A stretch of DNA of 64,000 nt from Planctomycetales bacterium ZRK34. Its GTDB lineage: Bacteria; Planctomycetota; Phycisphaerae; Phycisphaerales; Zrk34. Positions 1-6,979 of the stretch are shown piece after piece. The translations under genes and the position numbers were made by a program. A model generated the notes under the pieces. The model did no database searches. It was not told the origin of the DNA and saw only the letters and a list, made by a program, of their open reading frames with translations. Where the stretch lies: assembly GCA_014873095.1 (NCBI GenBank), contig CP050848.1, positions 2,973,850 to 3,037,849 on the forward strand. The letters run 5' to 3'. Position 1 is the stretch's first letter. Every line of letters begins with the position of its first letter.

Positions 1-543
1 TTGCTCGAAGCGGCGCTGCCGAAGCTGCGGCCCCACGTCGGTGTGATCACCGGCGATGTCAGTGGCGCGCGGCGTTCGCTGCTGGCGATGCACGGCGCGG
101 ACCTGCTGACGCCGACCGAGCGTGAGCTGCGCAGCGCTGCGGGTGATTACGACCAGTCGCTGCCGGCGGTGGCGATGGGCGTGATGAAACAGTTGCGCGT
201 GCCGAACCTGGCCGTGACGATGGGGCGGCGCGGCTGCATTCTGTTCCACCCGCGCGAGACTGAACCCGAACGCTACTTCACCAGCCGCCTGCGCAGTGAA
301 TACCTGCCGGCCCTGGCGCGACACGCCGTCGACCCCGTCGGCGCCGGCGATGCGTTCCTGTCCGCCGCCACGCTCATGCTCACCACGGGCGCCACGCTGA
401 TGCAGGCCGGCTATGTCGGTTCCGCCGCCGCAGCGGTGACGATCGAGCGCGTGGGCAATCTGCCGGTGTCTCGCGATCAACTGCTCGGCTACCTGTCGAC
501 CCGCCGCGAGCTCAGCCACGCCTCCGCCACCGACGCCGGCTAA
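1..543 (+). CDS. PfkB-family carbohydrate kinase, C-terminal part
   Basis: This is the last 180 residues of a ribokinase/PfkB-type sugar kinase cut by the window edge. The reading frame is open from base 1, so the TTG at base 1 is probably internal. The diagnostic PfkB signature DPVGAGDAF lies near residue 111, where the Asp of GAGD is the catalytic base. An upstream LLTPTERELR segment resembles the NPxExE region of RfaE/HldE-like kinases, and MGRRGC fits the usual strand before the ATP site. Family knowledge says these enzymes phosphorylate a sugar hydroxyl with ATP. The N-terminal substrate-binding half is missing, so the sugar cannot be named; an RfaE-like heptose kinase is possible given the LPS genes elsewhere in the window. 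Confidence 0.75.
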   Translation: MLEAALPKLRPHVGVITGDVSGARRSLLAMHGADLLTPTERELRSAAGDYDQSLPAVAMGVMKQLRVPNLAVTMGRRGCILFHPRETEPERYFTSRLRSEYLPALARHAVDPVGAGDAFLSAATLMLTTGATLMQAGYVGSAAAAVTIERVGNLPVSRDQLLGYLSTRRELSHASATDAG

Positions 544-611
544 AATCAACCAACACGTCCTCTCCGGGATCGCCCCGAACCAGGCCGCCGACGGCCTTGG
601 AGGTGATCTTC

Positions 612-1301
612 ATGCATGGCGCCAAACGCTTGAGTGTGTTGACGGCAATGATCTGTTGTGCCGCGCTGTTGGGTGCGTGTCAGACGGCACAGCCTGCCGA
701 TGAAAGCGCAGCTGAGTCATCGACTGCCGATCCGCCCGCCGACAGCCCTTTCATGTTTCACGAAGCGCGAACGCCCGAAGGCTGGCCCGAGCCGACTCCC
801 GTCGGGCAGGTTCAGGTCAAGGAGTACCCAGCGTGTCGGGTGGCGGTGGTCGAGGCGGATCAGGCACGGCAGGGCGATCAGGATTCGATGTTCATGACGC
901 TGTTCAAACACATCAAGGCCAACGACATCAAGATGACCGCACCGGTGCAGATGACCTACGCACCGGACGCGGGCAGCGAAGCCTCGGAAGACGAGGCCCG
1001 CCCGGTGGCGATGGCGTTCTTGTATTTCAGTCAGACCCAGGGCACGCCCGGCGTCGATGGGGCGGTCGAGGTGCGTGATGTGCCGGCGCGCCGCGTCGTG
1101 AGCCTCGGCGTGCGCGGCGACTACACCAGTAAGCATCTGAAGCAGGCCGTCGCACAACTGCGCGCCTACCTCGATGAACATGCCGATCAATACACGCCGA
1201 CCGGCCCGCCGCGCTACCTGGGCTACAACAGCCCGTTTGTGCCGTGGTTTTTGAAGTATGGCGAGGTGCAGATACCGATCGACGTCAACCAGTCACCATG
1301 A
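612..1301 (+). CDS. SOUL-family heme-binding-like lipoprotein
   Basis: A 229-residue protein. The start is set at 612, not the in-frame ATG at 597, because a strong Shine-Dalgarno GGAGG (599-603) lies 8 nt upstream. The N-terminus is a lipoprotein signal ending in a LLGAC lipobox, so the protein is probably anchored in a membrane facing the periplasm. The body matches the SOUL/HBP family: a central MTAPVQMTY motif and a C-terminal GYNSPFVPWF motif typical of the family's end. SOUL proteins bind heme or related tetrapyrroles in some members, but the ligand of bacterial homologues is mostly unproven. The gene seems to be a single unit; no neighbour has an obvious related role. Confidence 0.85.
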   Translation: MHGAKRLSVLTAMICCAALLGACQTAQPADESAAESSTADPPADSPFMFHEARTPEGWPEPTPVGQVQVKEYPACRVAVVEADQARQGDQDSMFMTLFKHIKANDIKMTAPVQMTYAPDAGSEASEDEARPVAMAFLYFSQTQGTPGVDGAVEVRDVPARRVVSLGVRGDYTSKHLKQAVAQLRAYLDEHADQYTPTGPPRYLGYNSPFVPWFLKYGEVQIPIDVNQSP

Positions 1302-1828
1302 GTGACCCCTTCCCGATCCTTGCACCAGTCAATGCGAGAGAATCGGGATTGAGTGATTCGCTGGTTGAGCCGAAGGCCGGGGCGCAGCAATAGCGTGTCA
1401 ACATGGCGTGGCTCCTGTTTGCCGAGTGCAGAATCCCGGTTCTTACAACTATGGACGCACGTGCGGCCTGGGCATTCGAAATCAGGATCAAGAGTTCCGA
1501 ATAATGCCGGGAACCCGACAGGTGCACTGCGGTCTCAGCATTCGCTGCAATTTCGCGCCTCCGAAGATCGCCGCGAGAATTATCAGCACGAAGGAATATG
1601 AAAATGCCGATTACAGCGTAGAAACGCACAAGCCGTCTGAAAAATTAGCAGAACGACAAGCTGCGTGCTGTAGCGTGCTATACTCAGTTCGTGGTCGTCC
1701 ATTGTGGATCGATCACAGACACCCCGTGACGCTCATTTCGCAGATTCCCGGCTACGGCTTTCAGCTTTCAAGCTCAGCTCCGAGAACCACGAGACTCGCC
1801 TCACTCCCCTCTTCTCTCGGAGCTACCG
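1302..1828. other. 527-bp intergenic region before the RRM gene
   Basis: No convincing gene is seen. Overlapping ORFs on both strands have no recognisable domain and no good ribosome site. A TATACT hexamer at 1679-1684 could be a -10 element, which would give the RRM gene a 5' leader of about 140 nt; no good -35 hexamer lies 17 nt upstream, so this is weak. Long leaders are common for cold-inducible RNA-binding protein genes. Confidence 0.35.
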
Positions 1829-2125
1829 ATGAAGATTTACGTCGGAAACCTGTCCTTCAACACCTCCTCTGACGCCATTCAGACCAAATTCGCCGAATTC
1901 GGCGATGTGTCTGAAGTCGCCGTGATCACCGATCGCGAAACCGGCCAGCCCCGCGGTTTCGCATTCGTCACCATGGACGATGCAGGCGCCGCCAAGGCCA
2001 TCGAGTCCCTCAACGGCCAGGAACTCGACGGACGCACCCTCAACGTCAACGAAGCCAAGGCCCGCGAAAACCGCGGCGGTGGCGGCAACCGCGGCGGCGG
2101 ACGCCCGCGTGGCAACAGCTGGTAA
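1829..2125 (+). CDS. Small RRM-type RNA-binding protein
   Basis: A 98-residue single-domain RNA recognition motif protein. RNP2 is IYVGNL at residues 3-8 and RNP1 is RGFAFVTM near residues 42-49, with the exposed aromatics used for single-stranded RNA stacking. The tail after residue 75 is Gly/Arg-rich (repeats of RGGGGN type), as in cyanobacterial and planctomycete cold-induced RRM proteins; this tail usually adds weak RNA affinity. Length and layout match the family exactly. A strong intrinsic terminator follows 31 nt after the stop codon, so the gene is a monocistronic unit. Role inferred from family: RNA chaperone or mRNA stability factor in the cytoplasm. Confidence 0.9.
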   Translation: MKIYVGNLSFNTSSDAIQTKFAEFGDVSEVAVITDRETGQPRGFAFVTMDDAGAAKAIESLNGQELDGRTLNVNEAKARENRGGGGNRGGGRPRGNSW

Positions 2126-2156
2126 TTCAGCGACCCGTGCCCTGCACAAAAACGAA

Positions 2157-2187
2157 AACCCCGTCATCCAGGTGACGGGGTTTTTTG
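2157..2187 (+). terminator. Intrinsic terminator of the RRM gene
   Basis: A perfect 10-bp stem (2157-2166 with 2173-2182), GC-rich in its core, with a 6-nt loop and a T-run to 2186. It sits 31 nt after the RRM stop codon. Confidence 0.9.
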
Positions 2188-2240
2188 TTGTTCAACTTGG
2201 TGATCGCCGTTGGGAATCTATCGTAAAAGGCTCTCTTGCC

Positions 2241-2317
2241 GGCCGCCCGCGGAAGCAGGCGTCCAGCCGACAACATCATTCTCCATCGCGGGCGTCGCCG
2301 GTCAACTGCAGCCGGTG
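2241..2317. repeat. attC-like repeat, copy 1
   Basis: About 77 bp that align along their whole length with 2643-2719. The best conserved stretches are CGCCGGTCAACTGC and CCGACAAC. Within the repeat, CAGCCGAC on the left and GTCGCCGG on the right can pair as an imperfect stem around a variable centre, as the L boxes of integron attC sites do. The outer R boxes are degenerate here (GTGGATT in place of GTTRRRY). It lies just downstream of the minus-strand gene 2347-2607. Confidence 0.45.
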
Positions 2318-2346
2318 GATTGTCCCGCACTGCAACGTGACCAACA

Positions 2347-2607
2347 TCATTCGCCGATACGCTCCAACAATCTCTCCTCGCGATCTAACGCCTTTTCCTG
2401 GCGCGGGAGGAAGACATTCTTCACCCAGTCTTTGTGAGGTGGAAGCTCCTTACCGTCCCGTACTTTTTGGACGAACATCGCTCGGAAACCGCTCCAATGT
2501 GCATGCTTGCCGGTTTCGAGATACTCAGTCGCCTTATCGATCGCTTCCTCGAGCGACTCGATGCGCCTGAGAATGGACCTGCGTTTTTGTTCAGTAGTTT
2601 CCGGCAT
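2347..2607 (-). CDS. Small charged helical protein between attC-like repeats
   Basis: An 86-residue protein not assigned to a family. It is rich in Glu, Lys and Arg and is probably almost all alpha-helical. Heptad-like spacing at both ends (EQKRRSILRRIESLEEAI near the start, KALDREERLLERI near the end) suggests a short antiparallel coiled coil. The ATG at 2607 is the only good start; the ribosome site is weak. Plus-strand ORFs over the same bases look like shadows. The gene is bracketed by two copies of a 77-bp attC-like repeat, the layout of an integron gene cassette, and small orphan proteins are typical cassette cargo. Function unknown. Confidence 0.6.
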   Translation of the reverse strand: MPETTEQKRRSILRRIESLEEAIDKATEYLETGKHAHWSGFRAMFVQKVRDGKELPPHKDWVKNVFLPRQEKALDREERLLERIGE

Positions 2608-2642
2608 GTCTGCTGCGGTCTAATGAAATAGACTCAGTTGTT

Positions 2643-2724
2643 GGCCGCCCACAGAAGTAAACGTTCAACCGACAACTCTATTCTCTATCGCGGATGTCGC
2701 CGGTCAACTGCTGCCGGTTAGGGC
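2643..2724. repeat. attC-like repeat, copy 2
   Basis: Second copy of the repeat at 2241-2317. This copy keeps better attC features. GTTCAACCGAC (about 2663-2673) and GTCGCCGGTCAAC (2696-2708) are complementary with one unpaired base, like L boxes, and the right end carries GTTAGGG (2717-2723), close to GTTRRRY. Read on the minus strand, that end is GCCCTAAC, and its TAA is the stop codon of gene 2718-3056, a placement seen often in integron cassettes. Box matches fit the plus orientation better, gene order fits the minus one. Confidence 0.5.
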
Positions 2725-3056
2725 ACATCCGGTCGCGCGACAACCAGCCATATGAGTATGACCAGAGAAACCACCAAGATCACAATCGGTGTTGCTAATC
2801 GAGTCCAAAATCGCGCTTCCGGAGACAACCGTTCCAACACGGCGCGATCCCAAAGCATCGCTACGCAAAAAAATGGAATGATGATCGGTAGGCCGAGAAT
2901 GAAGAAAACACGGAAGAAGCCGGTCCAGATGAGATCGAGGTAACGACCCATCGTGTGTGCTCGAACTCTGATTCGACCGCGCCGCCATCCGAGTAACATG
3001 CCCGGAAGTCGTAGCGGCGACATGAACACCCTCATTGTAACCACTCGATCTGGCAA
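2718..3056 (-). CDS. Small two-helix membrane protein
   Basis: Up to 112 residues; no family recognised. Two hydrophobic segments are clear: residues about 46-66 (FFRVFFILGLPIIIPFF) and 88-106 (PIVILVVSLVILIWLVV), separated by a charged loop. The true start may be an internal Met (residue 8, 12 or 36), because the first 35 residues are unusually Arg-rich and no strong ribosome site marks the first ATG. The stop codon falls inside the outer box of attC-like repeat copy 2. It is probably a small inner-membrane protein of unknown role, perhaps the gene of a former integron cassette. Confidence 0.55.
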   Translation of the reverse strand: MPDRVVTMRVFMSPLRLPGMLLGWRRGRIRVRAHTMGRYLDLIWTGFFRVFFILGLPIIIPFFCVAMLWDRAVLERLSPEARFWTRLATPIVILVVSLVILIWLVVARPDVP

Positions 3057-3198
3057 TGCGGACAGGTCATTATCTGTTCGCGCTGTCCTTACGCCTCAGC
3101 CGTCGAATCCGCGTCTGCGTTAAATAGAGACGCAAAATTGGACGCAATTTCTATTCGGCGTACCTAAACCTTCAAAATGCGATACTCGCCAAAAGACA

Positions 3199-3223
3199 CA
3201 AGCCTCGCGTGATGCGAGGCTTG
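3199..3223 (-). terminator. Terminator of the interrupted tRNA-Leu gene
   Basis: A perfect 10-bp stem (3199-3208 with 3214-3223) and 5-nt loop lie a few bases past the 3' end of the tRNA-Leu 3' half on the minus strand, followed on that strand by TGTCTTTT. This is the natural place for the terminator of the original tRNA gene. Confidence 0.65.
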
Positions 3224-3227
3224 CAAG

Positions 3228-3285
3228 TACCGGAGGTGGGACTCGAACCCACACGGGGGATTAACCCCAGCGGATTTTGAATCCG
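3228..3285 (-). tRNA. tRNA-Leu(CAA), separated 3' half
   Basis: On the minus strand this holds the 3' side of the anticodon arm, the long class II variable arm (GGGG/CCCC stem with TTAA loop), the T arm with loop TTCGAGT, the acceptor 3' strand CTCCGGT and discriminator A at 3228. CCA is not encoded. The 5' half is missing; it is at 11264-11304. Joining the two at the shared 13-bp core gives a complete 86-nt tRNA-Leu with anticodon CAA and a perfect GCGGA/TCCGC anticodon stem. The gene was therefore split by insertion of the element at 3273-11276 and this half cannot be functional alone. Confidence 0.85.
3273..3285. repeat. Left attachment core
   Basis: GATTTTGAATCCG, identical to 11264-11276. 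It covers the anticodon loop and part of the stem of the interrupted tRNA-Leu, the usual crossover place for tyrosine recombinases that target tRNA genes. Confidence 0.85.
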
Positions 3286-3470
3286 AATCATCGAAGACGT
3301 ATGCCGTTGATATTAAAGGTGCTATGGCGTACAAAGACAATGCCGGGGCGCTCGACGGGGCGCTCGGTCACGAATTTGACCCTGATCTGACAATGATCAT
3401 CGTGGCCTGGAGTCGCCTCAACCCGCAGATGAAGCGAGCGATCATTGCGATTATCAATTCAACCGTATGA
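3273..3470 (+). pseudogene. Displaced C-terminus of the element's integrase
   Basis: From the core, the plus-strand frame is open for 65 codons to TGA at 3468-3470. It reads DFES, then a tail ending in DPDLTMIIVAWSRLN and a hydrophobic helix (KRAIIAIIN). The core codons GAT TTT GAA TCC are in the same frame as codons 481-484 of the integrase at the other end of the element. In the excised circle the two parts join without a frameshift into one protein of about 545 residues. Here the segment has no promoter or ribosome site of its own; an internal ATG at 3324 could in principle give a 48-residue peptide. The acidic-aliphatic AW tail looks like what I recall from other planctomycete integrases, but this needs a search. 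Confidence 0.75.
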
Positions 3471-3574
3471 GTGCTTTCTATTAGATCGTATTCTCTGGAT
3501 TGCCAGCGAATACCAGCAGTGCAGTCTTCCGTTTGTAACTGTGAATCAGATGCCATATCTGAATTAAAATTAGC

Positions 3575-5542
3575 TTAACTCCCGGCTTCTTCGCTACTGT
3601 CAGTCAAATGCTCTGTCACTTTTGGCAAATCAAGCGCCTTTTTGTCCTCTGTATAGTAGTGACCGATAGTAAGGTCCGTGTCCTCCAGCCCTGGATCGAT
3701 CATTGAAGTTGTCATGATAATTTGATGTTCTGTTGGTGCCGATGCGCTTAACTCTACCGCCAGTCGCTGAAGGTTCTGGGTTCGTTCTGGCACAGTACCC
3801 CCCTCCTCTAATCCATCAAATATTGCCAAGCGAGGATATCGAAAGAAATCATGTTCAGTGGATGCGAATAGAAGAGCAAGATGAAATGCGTTGCGGAGAT
3901 ATACTTGTGAGCTATCGGAAAAATTGTTCTTGCCATTCACAAATATCTGATTCTCTCGGAAACTGTACCCGAAAGAATCCGGCGACTTGAACTCATTCTG
4001 AGCCCCATTGTCGAGCTTGAGAATCTTGATCGCGAACGCACTGACTGCAGCCTTTGCTTCCTCCTGTCTAGTCAGTTGCAATGCGTCTCGCTGCTGCTCC
4101 TCGTCTTTGAGTCGGGTCGCTTCATTCTGCAACTTGTCACGCTCGGATTTCAGTTGTTCAATTGATGTCGCCAACTCAATTTGCTGTTCGAGATACTCGA
4201 TCTGACGACTGAGATAACCGATCTTTCGGTATCGTGTTGCGATGGCCTCTTCTTGTGCGGTAGAAATCTTAGTTGAAGACTGTTCGTGTTCAGTCGTCAG
4301 CCGCGAGTTGGTCGATCGCAACTGCGCGATTTCCGAATGTAGTTTGTTACGCTCACTTATACGATCCTGCTGAAGCTGCTCCGACTCTTTGAGTTGCAAA
4401 GCGAGGTGCTGTTGAATCCGAAGAAACCTAGCTCGATCCGCACCGGGTTCAGCCTCAGCTTTGCAGAGTGGGCAGTGATCATTCTTCATCGCCTCCTCAG
4501 GCGAAATAGGGGCCAAACAAGCAGGGCAGAAGTCGAATGCAGTTGAGCCGAGACTTGATCGAACAGTCTCCGCATCTGAAAGCGCGTTTTGCTTCTCTTT
4601 AATGGCATCAATGAATAGTTGTGAGTCTTCAATCTCAAATTCTAGTTCCCTAGCCCTACTCTCAACGTGTAACAACTTAGTACGCGTATCTCTGAGTGCC
4701 TTTGTAATTCTGTCAAGCGTTTCATCTCTCTTAGAACCTGGCTCAGATGCATCATTCTGAGACTGTGGAGTTTCATCAGTCCGTTTAAGCTGAGCCTTCA
4801 ATTCATTTTCCGCAGTCGTCTTCTGCTGTTCTAGCAGTTGGAGACCACCAATCTGATCGGCATTTGTACCGAGAACACTCCAAATTGACTTGAGCTGTCC
4901 GTTGATCTCGTCCTTACGCGACTGAATTTCACCGAGTCGCATTCGTATTTCATAGAGCCGGTCATCATAGTAGCCACATAGAAGTGCCCCCACGGCATCC
5001 ATAGTGTCTTTTGCAATCCAGTCTTGATGACGAAACATTTCTGTGGGAGCACTTTTTTGATCTGCAAACATCAAGCGAAGCACCTGATTCATGGTTATTC
5101 GATCTTTTAATGCCTCCTTGACTTCTGGAATTTTCAGGGCTCGAAATAGTACCTGTGTAAAGCTCTCGCTGTCCCCTTTCTGTGCAAACGGGTAAGATTC
5201 CCACCCTTCTGGGCCAGAAGCATATGCTGCCTCATAATCTCCCCAGTAGATTCGCAACGGCCTCATCTTTGATGTACTGATTTCTCGCTGTATGGTAACA
5301 GTAGCTCCGTTGATTAATACCTCAGCAATCACATCAGAACACTGGAGCGCCGCATCCGTCCACTTAATCTCTTCCCCACCTAATATATAAAAGACCATGT
5401 GAGCTATCGTGGATTTACCCACGGAATTCTTTTCACCACGAATAAGATTGACACCCAAGTGAAAATGTTGATCAAATGCAACAGCCCCCTTGCTTAAGAT
5501 GATTAGTCGGCGCACGAATAATGATGGATCAAATCGTGTCAT
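3575..5542 (-). CDS. ABC-3C system ATPase (SMC/Rad50-like)
   Basis: A 655-residue ABC-type ATPase of the RecF/SMC/Rad50 class. Walker A is GEKNSVGKST (residues 36-45). Long heptad-rich coiled-coil arms run from about 195 to 335 and 365 to 500. Between them lies a zinc-hook-like turn with two pairs CPAC and CPLC near residues 340-360. The C-terminal lobe has a signature-like FSDSSQ segment, then Walker B RLAIFDGLEEGG near residue 575. Neighbours decide the assignment: it overlaps by 14 nt a gene for an MC5-type middle component, preceded by an ABC-3C effector gene. ABC-three-component systems are predicted conflict systems in which the ATPase senses invading nucleic acid and switches on the effector. 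Cargo of the integrative element. Confidence 0.82.
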   Translation of the reverse strand: MTRFDPSLFVRRLIILSKGAVAFDQHFHLGVNLIRGEKNSVGKSTIAHMVFYILGGEEIKWTDAALQCSDVIAEVLINGATVTIQREISTSKMRPLRIYWGDYEAAYASGPEGWESYPFAQKGDSESFTQVLFRALKIPEVKEALKDRITMNQVLRLMFADQKSAPTEMFRHQDWIAKDTMDAVGALLCGYYDDRLYEIRMRLGEIQSRKDEINGQLKSIWSVLGTNADQIGGLQLLEQQKTTAENELKAQLKRTDETPQSQNDASEPGSKRDETLDRITKALRDTRTKLLHVESRARELEFEIEDSQLFIDAIKEKQNALSDAETVRSSLGSTAFDFCPACLAPISPEEAMKNDHCPLCKAEAEPGADRARFLRIQQHLALQLKESEQLQQDRISERNKLHSEIAQLRSTNSRLTTEHEQSSTKISTAQEEAIATRYRKIGYLSRQIEYLEQQIELATSIEQLKSERDKLQNEATRLKDEEQQRDALQLTRQEEAKAAVSAFAIKILKLDNGAQNEFKSPDSFGYSFRENQIFVNGKNNFSDSSQVYLRNAFHLALLFASTEHDFFRYPRLAIFDGLEEGGTVPERTQNLQRLAVELSASAPTEHQIIMTTSMIDPGLEDTDLTIGHYYTEDKKALDLPKVTEHLTDSSEEAGS

Positions 5543-6044
5543 ATCTCGACTCCAGCAAACCAGATCGATTTTTCAGTCCATCTGGCCCGGCCAATGCTAC
5601 GGAGCCCAATCCGATAGCGAGAAATTCAATAAGAGCAATTTCGTTGTCAGTTTGAGTATTTAACCGTTCAGCTATATCGCGTAACGAATTAGGGATTTGT
5701 TGCAAATCTGGCTCAATCTGCCCATTTACAAACTTGTCCGGCGCGATGATTGCTTTCGACGCCATTAGCCGAGCAGCCGCATCATGCACAGGCCGCATCT
5801 GCTCGAAAATCAATAATGGGTGGCCTGTTGATATGTACTTATTTGCTGGTCGAATCACCTTCTTGCGCCATGACATAAGCGTGCGAGGAAAGCGGATCTG
5901 ATCAATGAACGTGGGCATCGCTAGGTAGAAGTCGAGAATCCGCAAACAGTCATAGTGAAGAGATTTACCATCTCGACGAATGAATAGGCGTATCATTCGG
6001 AGTGATGCGTGATATGGGTCAAGCGCTGGATGATATGCTAGCAT
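5529..6044 (-). CDS. ABC-3C middle component, MC5 type
   Basis: A 171-residue protein. The opening YHPALDPYHASLR followed by LRILDFYLAMP and the closing GPDGLKNRSGLLESRY match what I know of the ABC-3C middle component 5 family, as does the length. Middle components are thought to link the ABC ATPase to the effector; they often look like degenerate winged-helix adaptors. The start codon directly follows the stop codon of the effector gene (TAAATG), and the 3' end overlaps the ATPase start by 14 nt, so the three are translationally coupled in one operon. No catalytic motif is seen. Confidence 0.78.
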   Translation of the reverse strand: MLAYHPALDPYHASLRMIRLFIRRDGKSLHYDCLRILDFYLAMPTFIDQIRFPRTLMSWRKKVIRPANKYISTGHPLLIFEQMRPVHDAAARLMASKAIIAPDKFVNGQIEPDLQQIPNSLRDIAERLNTQTDNEIALIEFLAIGLGSVALAGPDGLKNRSGLLESRYDTI

Positions 6045-6614
6045 TTACGCCACCCAAGAAATATGACAAGTACCTGTTAGGTAGTAGAGCATGCCGCGTA
6101 TGTCACAGTCATGAATACCCAAAGCATTTGCAGCATCAATCTCGTTACAAACAGGGCAGATGACCGCATCAGCGATAGCGGCATCGACTGCAATCGCATT
6201 CGCACCGGCGCGGATGAGCGGCCTGATTTTCTGATCAAATAGAGTTTCAATTCGTGCGAGGAGATGCGCATAGACTTTTTGAGCGGAAGGTGACAGCATG
6301 TGCTCAAAAAGCATTTTGGTAAATTGCTCCTTAAGAATCGCAGCCTTTTTTAACTCATCTGACCGATTGGCCGCAATCAGTTTATTCTCCAGGCCTGACA
6401 CTTCGTCATCATCAATGGAATCGATATATCGCTGAAGATCGCGAAATACTTTTTGATAAGCTGTATTCTTGCGAAGTTCATCCTCAGCCTTTGAAATCAA
6501 GTCGTGTAGACGTGAAGGGGCAGGCGGCGAGACAAAGGTCGTTTTATTGATGTCGCGACCAGCAACATCGCCTTCGGCGCGAATATTCTCTTGTCGCGAT
6601 TCTGATTCGGCCAT
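6045..6614 (-). CDS. ABC-3C effector with C-terminal ABC-3C domain
   Basis: A 189-residue soluble protein in three parts. Residues 1-28 carry the motif AEGDVAGRDINK, repeated in the membrane protein encoded just upstream. Residues 30-100 are a charged helical or coiled-coil region. The C-terminal 80 residues, from IETLFDQKIRPLIRAG to the ending GMLYYLTGTCHISW, match ABC-3C C-terminal domains, which by family knowledge dock the effector to the ATPase and middle component. No nuclease or protease motif is visible, so the toxic activity may come from the small membrane partner. The start ATG at 6614 is only 3 nt after the upstream stop codon. Confidence 0.75.
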   Translation of the reverse strand: MAESESRQENIRAEGDVAGRDINKTTFVSPPAPSRLHDLISKAEDELRKNTAYQKVFRDLQRYIDSIDDDEVSGLENKLIAANRSDELKKAAILKEQFTKMLFEHMLSPSAQKVYAHLLARIETLFDQKIRPLIRAGANAIAVDAAIADAVICPVCNEIDAANALGIHDCDIRGMLYYLTGTCHISWVA

Positions 6615-6617
6615 AAT

Positions 6618-6794
6618 CTATCGCTTGTTTATATCGCGACCGGCAACATCGCCTTTGGCGTCAATCTCTCGCTGCCTAGTTACTGTCCTAGAACTGTCTT
6701 TTGACTTCATCACTTTAACAGTCACGCCAATGCCAACAACAAGTCCACACCCTGCGCCAATCGCGGCCGCGATTATTTCACTGAGCCATTCCAT
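6618..6794 (-). CDS. Small membrane protein of the ABC-3C operon
   Basis: A 58-residue protein. The start at 6794 (MEWLSEI) is chosen because GGGAG lies 8 nt upstream; an earlier Met at 6830 has no such site. One transmembrane helix (residues about 5-26, rich in Ala/Gly: AAAIGAGCGLVVGIGVTV) is followed by a short basic cytoplasmic tail ending IDAKGDVAGRDINKR. The tail motif GDVAGRDINK is identical to one at the N-terminus of the next gene's product. I infer that the two proteins assemble through this motif and that this peptide is the membrane-acting effector arm. Single-helix Gly-rich membrane peptides are common toxins in defence systems, but nothing here proves toxicity. Confidence 0.65.
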   Translation of the reverse strand: MEWLSEIIAAAIGAGCGLVVGIGVTVKVMKSKDSSRTVTRQREIDAKGDVAGRDINKR

Positions 6795-6895
6795 ATAGGA
6801 TACTCCCGGATTTAAATGATAGAAACGCACAAGAAAGATACACGATCGACTATCGCATGTCTATAGCATAGCTCAGGTCACACCAACTACATCAA

Positions 6896-6979
6896 TACCG
6901 GAGGTGGGACTCGAACCCACACGGCCTTGCGGCCAAGCGATTTTGAATCGCTCGCGTCTGCCAATTCCGCCACACCGGC
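6896..6979 (-). tRNA. Complete tRNA-Leu(CAA) carried by the element
   Basis: An 84-nt class II tRNA on the minus strand. Acceptor 5' strand GCCGGTG ends at 6979, the D arm holds GAATTGGCAGAC, the anticodon loop is TTCAAAA with anticodon CAA, the variable arm pairs GGCC with GGCC around GCAA, the T loop is TTCGAGT, and the discriminator is A at 6896. CCA is not encoded. Acceptor, D and T arms are the same as in the split chromosomal gene, but the anticodon stem (AGCGA/TCGCT) and variable arm differ. It keeps 11 of the 13 att-core bases. Both genes share an odd acceptor stem (G1-U72 wobble, U6-U67 mismatch). Confidence 0.9.

Noticed and set aside
1285..1629. Minus-strand 114-residue ORF before the RRM gene
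   Set aside because: No domain, no ribosome site and no coding-like codon pattern; probably chance in an untranslated region.
3368..3556. Minus-strand 62-residue ORF inside the element's left end
   Set aside because: It is antisense to the displaced integrase tail, whose frame continuity with the integrase is more telling.
6939..6949. Third att core in the element's tRNA-Leu
   Set aside because: Only 11 of 13 bases match (no CCG end), and the tRNA is whole, so there is no sign of a second insertion or a composite element.
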